A stretch of 9,789 nucleotides of DNA, from positions 1-9,789 of the forward strand of contig QNCH01000044.1 in the NCBI GenBank assembly GCA_003645745.1, read 5' to 3'. Numbering within the stretch: position 1 is the first letter of the stretch; every line of letters begins with the position of its first letter. The notes below the pieces were generated by a model. The model worked only from the letters and a program-made list of their open reading frames with translations, was not told the origin of the DNA and did not search any database. This stretch comes from Candidatus Omnitrophota bacterium (GTDB lineage Bacteria; Omnitrophota; Gorgyraeia; B26-G9). The translations under genes were made by a program, and so were the position numbers. Shown piece after piece: positions 1-5,376 of this stretch.

Positions 1-131
1 GGCTAAGAAATGGACTTTGCCGATCCAGCATTGGAAGCAAGCGCTTAATCAATTTGCGATTATTTTCGCGGAAAGGTTCCCTGAAACATTATGACTAACA
101 AAATTGTTTACACAAAAAAAATGATTGACTT
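1..131 (+). mobile_element. Right end of an IS256-family insertion sequence (left part outside window)
   Basis: The window opens inside an insertion sequence: the last 30 transposase codons are followed by a short AT-rich tail containing TTTACAC at 107-113. IS256-family terminal repeats typically carry GTGTAAA (the reverse complement of this motif) some 17-20 bp inside the tip, which would put the outer end near 125-132. The exact boundary cannot be fixed because the left terminal repeat and the target duplication lie outside the window. The open frame downstream begins at 125, just where the element should end, which agrees with insertion into that gene. Confidence 0.7.
2..94 (+). CDS. IS256-family (Mutator-type) transposase, C-terminal fragment
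   Basis: Thirty codons are visible, ending with TGA at 92-94. The peptide contains W-T-L-P-I-Q-H-W, then A-L-N-Q-F-A-I, then F-A-E-R-F-P. This pattern (basic residue, W, P-I, W, A-L-N-Q-F-A-I, R-F) is characteristic of the extreme C-terminus of IS256-family DDE transposases, which usually run to about 400 residues. The catalytic DDE residues lie upstream, outside the window, so I cannot say whether the enzyme is intact. The gene reads toward the truncated restriction-enzyme fragment that follows. Confidence 0.85.
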   Translation, partial: AKKWTLPIQHWKQALNQFAIIFAERFPETL

Positions 132-436
132 ATGTTTTTGAAAAAAGTAAAACGAAATTATTAGAATGGGTTGCAAGGAGAAGAATGCCTGTCAATGTAT
201 ATCTGGCATTTCCATATAATCCATATTACCCTAAACCATATCATCGTTTTACAGAAGTTGGAATGATGGATGCACCTAATGATTTTTTAGTTGGTGATGA
301 ATATTGGGATTTTATCGGCGGGGAAAATACCTTTCCTGAATTATTGAAAACATTTGATGAAGTAGGAAAAGATTTTAAAGTTCAATTGAATAAAAAATTT
401 AAGCAAATAGCTAAAGAAAAATTGGATTCTTATTAA
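125..436 (+). pseudogene. TdeIII-like type II restriction endonuclease, C-terminal remnant truncated by the IS
   Basis: The frame is open for 103 codons and encodes a compact segment with L-A-F-P-Y-N-P-Y-Y-P-K-P-Y, then G-M-M-D, then V-G-D-E-Y-W-D-F-I-G-G, then F-D-E-V-G. From memory of the family, the PYNPY..KPY..(W/F)T..GM.D / V..E(F/Y)WDF.GG / F..VG pattern is that of TdeIII-family type II restriction endonucleases, which are more than twice this length. No ATG or ribosome binding site precedes it: the frame opens with TTG at 125, right after a TGA and inside the putative IS end. It is therefore probably a non-functional 3' remnant. No partner methyltransferase is visible. Family assignment rests on motif recognition and would need an HMM search to confirm. 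Confidence 0.6.
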
Positions 437-499
437 AAAATATATGTCTATTCTATCCTAAGATGGCTTCATCTTATCGCTCCATCACGGTAGGCGAGT

Positions 500-1276
500 T
501 TGCGATTTAAGTCAATTAAACCGATGTGGGCAGGGGAATGGTATTGGGAAAGCTATAAGAGCCTTTTCGAAAAAGAAGGTTACCGCTGTGTTACGAGTAT
601 GTTGCGCTTCCACGATATGGCTTCAAATGATGTACCTGATCCTCAACTCGGAACAACCAGCTTGTTAGATTATGCTAAAGATTTGGAAAATGAAATCAAA
701 CAGCTTGGAGTGAAACCTATTGTGATCGGCCATTCTATGGGAGCATTACTCGCGCAAATTTTAGGAAGTCGGGGTATAGCTAAAGCTCTTATTTTGCTTG
801 TGCCTGCAGCGCCTGCTGGGATTATGGCTTTGAGGCCGTCAGTGATCAGAAGTTTTTTGAGTGTGCAAACAAAATGGGGGTTTTGGAAAAAACCGATGCG
901 TCAATCATTTAAAGAGGCGAGCTATTCAATATTTAACCTGCTGCCGTCCGATAAGCAAAAAGAAATTTATGACAAGTTTGTTTATGAGTCTGGACTGGCA
1001 GCGTCTGAGATTGGATATTGGTTTCTTGACTCAAAAAGAGCATCCAGAGTTGATGAGTCAAAAGTGAAGTGTCCTGTTCTGGTGATTGCCGGAGCTAAAG
1101 ATAAAATCGCGCCTGCTTCGGTTGTTCGGAAAGTAGCCCAAAAATATAAGGCTGTCTCAACTTATAAAGAATTCGCAAACCACGCGCACTGGATTGTTGC
1201 AGAGCCAGGCTGGCAGGAGATTGTAGAGTATGTATTGGGTTGGTTAGAAGAGCAAGCTTTGTCTGAAAACGCGTAA
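500..1276 (+). CDS. Alpha/beta hydrolase, apparently N-terminally truncated
   Basis: An alpha/beta-hydrolase-fold protein of 258 residues if read from TTG 500, or 250 from ATG 524. The nucleophile elbow G-H-S-M-G is at residues 77-81 (Ser79). The acid is Asp201 in A-G-A-K-D-K-I. The catalytic histidine lies in N-H-A-H-W-I (His228 or His230). Relatives normally begin with a beta strand ending in H-G-M-W, whose HG forms the oxyanion-hole loop. Here the same place reads I-K-P-M-W, so homology seems to start at the Met of 524 and the first strand plus HG is missing. GGTAGG at 489-494 could serve as a weak ribosome binding site for TTG 500. A recombination junction probably lies at 437-523. The substrate cannot be predicted. 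The gene looks less AT-rich than the restriction remnant before it. It may be a pseudogene. Confidence 0.75.
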   Translation: MRFKSIKPMWAGEWYWESYKSLFEKEGYRCVTSMLRFHDMASNDVPDPQLGTTSLLDYAKDLENEIKQLGVKPIVIGHSMGALLAQILGSRGIAKALILLVPAAPAGIMALRPSVIRSFLSVQTKWGFWKKPMRQSFKEASYSIFNLLPSDKQKEIYDKFVYESGLAASEIGYWFLDSKRASRVDESKVKCPVLVIAGAKDKIAPASVVRKVAQKYKAVSTYKEFANHAHWIVAEPGWQEIVEYVLGWLEEQALSENA

Positions 1277-1354
1277 CAAGTGTGGTTTTTGTAGATGTTG
1301 CTATACTCAAACGTAACTTTTTCCTGCAAGTTGCAGTATTAAAAATTAAATACA

Positions 1355-2476
1355 ATGAAAATTAGAATTGCGTTAATTACACTCGTTACAGGAGCTTTTT
1401 TTTTCTGCATTTTAAGCAGACAAATTACCAGTATATCTGCTGCACCTGAAAATAAACCAAAAAATATTTCTTATAAACAAGCATTATATTGGGAAAGCCT
1501 GGGTAATAATAAAGTTCAATGTGGTTTATGTCCCAAAAGATGCATTTTATCTGATGGGCAAAAAGGTTTTTGCAGAGCACGAAAAAATATAAAAGGAACT
1601 CTTTACAGCTTAAATTATGGCTATCCTGTGGCACTTCATATTGACCCTATAGAAAAAAAGCCTTTGGCACACGTATACCCTGGAACAAAATCTTTTTCTA
1701 TTGCAACAGTCGGCTGCAACTTAAGATGTAAATTCTGCCAGAACTGGGAAATTGCTCAGTTAGACGCGGAAAAAGTAAAGGTAAGATTTGTCCCGCCGGC
1801 AAAAATAGTTGATAGCGCAAAGAAAACAGGGTGTAGGACTATTGCATTCACTTATACTGAACCAACTATATTTTTCGAATATATGCTTGATATCGCGAAA
1901 TTAGCTAAAAAAGAAGGAATTAACTGTGTTATACATTCAGCAGGTCACATTAATGAAAAACCTTTAAGGGAATTGGCAAAATATATAAAAGCTGCAAACA
2001 TAGACCTTAAAGGATTTACTAAAAAATATTATTCTCATTTCTGCGGGGGGAATTTAGATGCTGTGCTTGGCACATTAAAAATATTAAAACAAGAAGGTGT
2101 ATGGATTGAGATAACGAATCTGCTTGTTCCCGGAGGAAACGACAGTGACGAAGATATTTCAGGGCTATGCAAGTGGATCAAAGAAAACTTAGGAGAGGAT
2201 ACCCCAGTTCACTTTTCAAAGTTTTTTCCAATGTATAAACTCACAAACCTTTCTCCCACCCCTCTTTCTACTTTAATCAGGGCAAGGGATATTGCGATAA
2301 AAAACGGTCTAAAATTTATCTATATCGGAAATGTTCCCCAACACATTGGAGAAGATACTCTTTGCCCGGTTTGTGGACAGCTTCTGATTAAACGTATTGG
2401 ATATACTGTTGTGGAAAACAATCTTAAACATGGAAAATGTCCTAAATGTGATCACAATATTCCCGGTATATGGTAA
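1355..2476 (+). CDS. amrS: AmmeMemoRadiSam-type radical SAM enzyme (PflA-related) with N-terminal signal/anchor
   Basis: A 373-residue radical SAM protein. The [4Fe-4S]/SAM motif C-x3-C-x2-C is Cys121, Cys125 and Cys128 (C-N-L-R-C-K-F-C), followed by Q-N-W-E. An upstream cluster, Cys56, Cys59, Cys63 and Cys73 (C-G-L-C-P-K-R-C ... G-F-C-R-A-R), and the Y-T-E-P at 167-170 are typical of the PflA-like AmrS group, whose genes often accompany Memo and AMMECR1 homologues. Neither partner is in this window. The C-terminus carries a zinc-ribbon-like Cys quartet, Cys337, 340, 362 and 365. The N-terminus is unusual: residues 5-30 are hydrophobic and end in S-I-S-A-A-P, resembling a Sec signal peptide or membrane anchor without a twin arginine. 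A TAA at 1346 blocks upstream extension, and no Shine-Dalgarno sequence is visible. The substrate of the system is not established. Confidence 0.88.
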   Translation: MKIRIALITLVTGAFFFCILSRQITSISAAPENKPKNISYKQALYWESLGNNKVQCGLCPKRCILSDGQKGFCRARKNIKGTLYSLNYGYPVALHIDPIEKKPLAHVYPGTKSFSIATVGCNLRCKFCQNWEIAQLDAEKVKVRFVPPAKIVDSAKKTGCRTIAFTYTEPTIFFEYMLDIAKLAKKEGINCVIHSAGHINEKPLRELAKYIKAANIDLKGFTKKYYSHFCGGNLDAVLGTLKILKQEGVWIEITNLLVPGGNDSDEDISGLCKWIKENLGEDTPVHFSKFFPMYKLTNLSPTPLSTLIRARDIAIKNGLKFIYIGNVPQHIGEDTLCPVCGQLLIKRIGYTVVENNLKHGKCPKCDHNIPGIW

Positions 2477-2587
2477 AAAAACGTGATTGAAGATCAGGTA
2501 AAGATGGCCTGAAGATGTAAGGTAGAAATGTAAGCTTTATTTCTTTACGGTCACTAAGCATCAGGGAATCTATAGCTGAAGTTTCGA

Positions 2588-2635
2588 TTCACTCATTGAT
2601 TGCGTTTTTTTATTGTTCCGTAATCGGTGAATGAA
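2588..2635 (+). other. Imperfect hairpin downstream of the radical SAM gene
   Basis: The sequences 2588-2601 and 2622-2635 can pair as a 14-bp RNA stem on the plus strand with one mismatch and three G-U pairs. The loop is 20 nt and contains a run of seven T. There is no T-tract after the stem, so it does not look like a standard intrinsic terminator, although it could stabilise the 3' end of the upstream transcript. I see no coding sequence in 2477-2746 apart from the overlap with the repeat cluster. Confidence 0.3.
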
Positions 2636-2753
2636 GCAGGGACACTACAAATTTATCATTTTAACATAATTAAATTTTTTAAAGTAGATTCCCTGCAAGC
2701 AGGACAATGCCCGCTAAAAGATTGCGGGGATGACATTGCAGGGTATCTACTTT
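2636..2753. repeat. Cluster of three REP-like short repeats in alternating orientation
   Basis: The 13-bp core GCAGGGAATCTAC occurs three times here: forward with two changes at 2636-2648, reverse and exact at 2684-2696, and forward with one change at 2738-2750. The last two form an inverted repeat: 2681-2698 pairs with 2736-2753 at 17 of 18 positions. The interval also contains GCCCGC...GCGGGGATGACA at 2709-2735, resembling other REP-type units. A degenerate copy may sit at 2561-2573. An exact copy of the core lies about 2.6 kb away at 5305-5317, and the 20-mer gtagattccctgcaagcagg is found at 2684-2703 and, reversed, at 5298-5317. The cluster overlaps the end of the membrane-protein gene. 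Confidence 0.8.
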
Positions 2754-4951
2754 TGACGTGGTGTCCTTGTAACCGGTGACTTTGCTTGCCCAGCTTGCAG
2801 TAAAAAGAAAACAAAGATTAAAAATATCAGCATTAGCAGGCTAAGACTTATTCCCAGAAAAGGAATAAACAAAATCGAAAAAACAAGTGTGCCTAAGAAC
2901 GCGCCTGTTAAGTCAGCCGCGTAAACAAATATTGGTATATTTTTTGGAGCAGCATTTTGTTTGAGCATTAACTTTGTAATCAAAGGGTACACTGCACCGG
3001 TGAGAGAGCCTGATAAAAACGAATAAATATAAAAAATAGAATCTGTGTAATAAAGCTTGTTTAAGTATTTTATTCCAACAAATAAACTGAAAATAAATAA
3101 TGTCCATACAAAATAAAAATAGGATAAAGTCTTTTGGCTGATACTAGCTTGATCAACTACTGAATTTATTAAAAATGTTCCCAGACTTAAACCAAGCATA
3201 AATATTCCGGTTAAAATTCCTATTTTCCAGAAAAGAGCTCCGGAATAAGTTTGAAAAAGTACAAAAATTATCGAATTAAACCCAATAGAAGTGAATCCAA
3301 TGATCACAACGTTGAGTAAACTTCTTTTTACAAGGCATTTTCTATTACAGGCTAAATTACTCCTTGCCAACAAGCTCAGGAAACCAATGAGTAACATAAT
3401 TATTATCATAAAAGCTTCTGATATAAAATATTTTGCTTTCTGAGTATCAACACACAGATCAGGATAAAATTTGGATTGCTCAAGTAAAAGATAATAAAGG
3501 AATCCTCTTGGATAAAAATCACTGTTTATTTTTACTTTTTTATCCAACATATTCTCTATATACTTGATTCGGCCTGGGGAAAGAGAGTCTCTTAAATGAT
3601 AAATAGTGAAATAATCAGTTTTGATCTTAGAAGATGAAAAATTTTCCAGTAAATTGTTTGAGGAAACGATTTTAGTATCTGAGGCAACAATGATCATTGA
3701 ATCCGCTGGAATAAGCAGCCTATGCGTAAACACCCTGTCTAAAGTATTTATTATACAGGAATTGAATCGTAAAATACGAGGGCTTAAGATGTCTCGTTTG
3801 GACGGGATATAAAAACTAAAAATTCCATTTTTATCTAACCGTTTTTTTACGCATTCAAAAAATTCATCAGAAAAATACCGATTAAAAGCCAGACTCGTTG
3901 GCGCAGGCATATTCATAATTATACAGTCATACTTTTTTTTTGTATTTTCAAGATAAAGACGCGGGTCATTAACAATAAAATTTATCTCTGCTCTATTATT
4001 TTTAACAAATTTGTCTTTGTTTAACTGAGAAAGAACAGGATTTATGTTTAAGCAATCAATACTTGAGATATTATGCTTTAATATTTCCTTGACCTGCCCG
4101 GAAAAGTAAGCACCGATAAAAAGAACATTTTTTATCCCTCTGCCCGCAAAAAGACTTGTATGGATAAACTCTTCATTCCATACATTGTCTTCACTGGTTG
4201 AAAGCAATGATCCATTAACATATAAAGACTGAACTCCAAATTTTTCAGCTAAAATAATCGGGCCATAAACCGATCCTTTATTTATCAACACTTGAGCGCC
4301 CTTGAATTCTTTTTTTAAAACAAACTTAAATCCAAAAACAAAAATTATCCCCAGCAAAATTATCCCTAAGGCTGAAAACATTTTTTTCTTTTTTTCAACG
4401 TCAGCAACGATCAAAAATATTACCGGCAATGAGGAAAAAAGAAAAGGGTTTGAGTACCTTGCCAGAAAAAAAGTGAAAATAACTCCTCCGATAAAAAAAC
4501 CTATAGCTTCAAACGCGAAAAATTTAGCAAAAGTATTCTGAGCAAAAACACGGCACTCTAAATACTCCTTTGTAAATACACAAAAAAAATATCCAATCAA
4601 AAAACTCATTGGCGCAATCAAAAAAAGAGATGATAAAAAGACAAATCCGAGTCCTACAGCTTCATAATAACCTGATCCTGCAAATGATTTGGCGAGATGA
4701 ATAGCACAAATTACAAGGCAAAAGACTAAAGAAAAAAGAAATGGCAGATAAAAATAATTCCTGCCTTTTGTTTTTATGCCGGTTATGCTTCCCAAAGAAC
4801 AAAAAACAAACCACACTCCTGTTGCAACAACAAAAGAAAGCTCATTTTTTGCAATTGAAAAAGTAAACTCACGAAAAATTGTTAATTGAAAAATAGAACT
4901 GATTATCCCTAAAAGTATAAATTTAATCATAGTCTTGCTTTTTTTTGTCAA
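2747..4951 (-). CDS. Polytopic membrane protein with degenerate spermidine-synthase-like domain
   Basis: A 734-residue protein in three parts. Residues 8-212 hold about six or seven hydrophobic helices. Residues 215-500 form a soluble domain with the layout of spermine/spermidine synthases fused to membrane segments (N-E-E-F-I-H at 259-264, V-L-F-I-G-A-Y-F-S-G, L-N-I-N-P, N-D-P-R-L-Y-L, N-R-Y-F-S-D-E-F-F). Residues about 515-720 hold about six more helices. Active-site positions are altered: the usual GGGxG loop reads I-G-A-Y-F-S-G (279-285), the nucleoside-binding acidic residue of (V)ELDP is replaced in L-N-I-N-P (301-305), and the catalytic Asp of D-x-P-D-P is Asn347 in N-M-P-A-P. Polyamine synthesis is therefore unlikely; a sensory, structural or transport role is open. 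The frame opens at TTG 4951, but ATG at 4930 (residue 8) is an equally good start; neither has a Shine-Dalgarno sequence. The stop codon lies inside a repeat. Confidence 0.82.
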   Translation of the reverse strand: MTKKSKTMIKFILLGIISSIFQLTIFREFTFSIAKNELSFVVATGVWFVFCSLGSITGIKTKGRNYFYLPFLFSLVFCLVICAIHLAKSFAGSGYYEAVGLGFVFLSSLFLIAPMSFLIGYFFCVFTKEYLECRVFAQNTFAKFFAFEAIGFFIGGVIFTFFLARYSNPFLFSSLPVIFLIVADVEKKKKMFSALGIILLGIIFVFGFKFVLKKEFKGAQVLINKGSVYGPIILAEKFGVQSLYVNGSLLSTSEDNVWNEEFIHTSLFAGRGIKNVLFIGAYFSGQVKEILKHNISSIDCLNINPVLSQLNKDKFVKNNRAEINFIVNDPRLYLENTKKKYDCIIMNMPAPTSLAFNRYFSDEFFECVKKRLDKNGIFSFYIPSKRDILSPRILRFNSCIINTLDRVFTHRLLIPADSMIIVASDTKIVSSNNLLENFSSSKIKTDYFTIYHLRDSLSPGRIKYIENMLDKKVKINSDFYPRGFLYYLLLEQSKFYPDLCVDTQKAKYFISEAFMIIIMLLIGFLSLLARSNLACNRKCLVKRSLLNVVIIGFTSIGFNSIIFVLFQTYSGALFWKIGILTGIFMLGLSLGTFLINSVVDQASISQKTLSYFYFVWTLFIFSLFVGIKYLNKLYYTDSIFYIYSFLSGSLTGAVYPLITKLMLKQNAAPKNIPIFVYAADLTGAFLGTLVFSILFIPFLGISLSLLMLIFLIFVFFLLQAGQAKSPVTRTPRQK

Positions 4952-4964
4952 TTTAGGTAAAAAT

Positions 4965-4994
4965 ATTATATACCCAAGCGTAATAGGTTTGCAA
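4965..4994 (-). promoter_or_regulatory. Outward sigma70-like promoter on the left arm of the palindrome
   Basis: Read on the minus strand, TTGCAA (4994-4989), an 18-nt spacer and a perfect TATAAT (4970-4965) lie 14 nt upstream of TTG 4951 and 35 nt upstream of ATG 4930. If transcription begins about 7 nt after the -10 box, only ATG 4930 leaves a usable leader, which favours that start. The -35 box lies in the arm of the palindromic element. Predicted from motif match only, in an AT-rich region. Confidence 0.5.
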
Positions 4995-5147
4995 TTTTAG
5001 GACGTCCCCCTCACACCGCATTTTGAAACGTTCATCATTGGCCAAACCTTAGGCGCAGGCTGCTGCGCCTAAGGTTTGGCTTAGGTCAGAGCGTTCCAAT
5101 CTAGGGCACAGGGAAACGCCTAAATTTTGCAGACCTATTACGTTTGG
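4974..5147. repeat. Palindromic MITE-like element of about 174 bp
   Basis: The element is symmetrical about 5060/5061. The inner arms 5041-5058 and 5063-5080 are perfect 18-bp inverted repeats around GCTG (gccaaaccttaggcgcag and its complement). The outer arms 4974-4990 and 5131-5147 match at 15 of 17 positions, and similarity continues at a lower level to about 5010 on the left. The middle part of each arm (about 5011-5040 versus 5081-5110) has diverged, yet arm lengths are unchanged, suggesting substitutions in a once more perfect palindrome. ATATA is present on both sides (4968-4972 and 5148-5152) and could be a target duplication, although the region is AT-rich. No coding capacity for a transposase is present. 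Confidence 0.85.
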
Positions 5148-5154
5148 ATATAAA
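5127..5154 (+). promoter_or_regulatory. Outward sigma70-like promoter on the right arm of the palindrome
   Basis: TTGCAG (5127-5132), a 16-nt spacer and TATAAA (5149-5154) mirror the promoter motif on the left arm and point toward the 5263 small ORF and the 5377 exonuclease-like gene. The -35 box is in the palindrome arm and the -10 box just outside it. A second, weaker candidate is TTTACA (5169-5174) with TATATT (5194-5199), whose 19-nt spacing is long. Motif-based prediction only. Confidence 0.4.
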
Positions 5155-5262
5155 AGGTTAAATATTATTTTACAGTATAAATGATAGAGAATCTATATTA
5201 TTTATTTGCGGGTAGTAATCGGTAGGTGATTCTGTTGGGATTGTCATTTTGGGAGGAACTTA

Positions 5263-5364
5263 ATGACGAATATTTTTTGGAACGTGAAGATAAATTCCCT
5301 GCTTGCAGGGAATCTACAAATTGAGTATATCATGATGACTGAGAGTACTATGGTAGGCTGGTGA
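5263..5364 (+). CDS. Small ORF (33 aa), possible leader peptide upstream of the exported nuclease-like gene
   Basis: A 33-codon ORF starts with ATG at 5263, preceded by GGGAGGA at 5251-5257 with a 5-nt spacer, one of the best ribosome binding sites in the window. It ends with TGA at 5362-5364, only 12 nt before ATG 5377, so the terminating ribosome would lie over the AAAGGGGA site (5365-5372) of the next gene. The peptide (start M-T-N-I-F-W-N-V-K) has no recognised family and no signal peptide. Its middle is encoded by a REP-like palindrome, so it may be an older gene start interrupted by a repeat rather than a true peptide gene. Whether it is translated cannot be told from sequence alone. 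Confidence 0.35.
   Translation: MTNIFWNVKINSLLAGNLQIEYIMMTESTMVGW
5295..5317. repeat. REP-like palindrome, dispersed copy
   Basis: ATTCCCTGC followed by TTGCAGGGAAT forms a tight inverted repeat, and 5298-5317 is the exact reverse complement of 2684-2703. Flanking similarity continues: 5305-5322 matches 2636-2653 at 16 of 18 positions, including CTACAAATT. This is a dispersed intergenic repeat family. Here it lies inside the 33-codon small ORF. Confidence 0.75.
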
Positions 5365-5376
5365 AAGGGGATAGAT

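Noticed and set aside
861..1067. 68-codon open frame within the hydrolase gene
   Set aside because: It is in another frame of a clear alpha/beta hydrolase, so it is a shadow.
1324..1336. Palindrome CTGCAA-G-TTGCAG upstream of the radical SAM gene as an operator or a REP copy
   Set aside because: Only 6-bp arms, lacking the GGGAATCTAC part of the repeat core; cannot be told from chance.
2588..2635. Intrinsic terminator for the radical SAM gene
   Set aside because: The stem has a 20-nt loop with the T-run inside the loop instead of after the stem, so it does not fit a Rho-independent terminator; kept only as a hairpin.
4302..4541. 79-codon plus-strand open frame inside the membrane-protein gene
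   Set aside because: It is lysine-rich because it mirrors poly-T/F-rich membrane codons on the other strand; no ribosome site and no recognisable family.
2747..4951. Functional spermidine synthase
   Set aside because: Key residues of the active site are altered and the domain is embedded between membrane helices; naming it speE would mislead.
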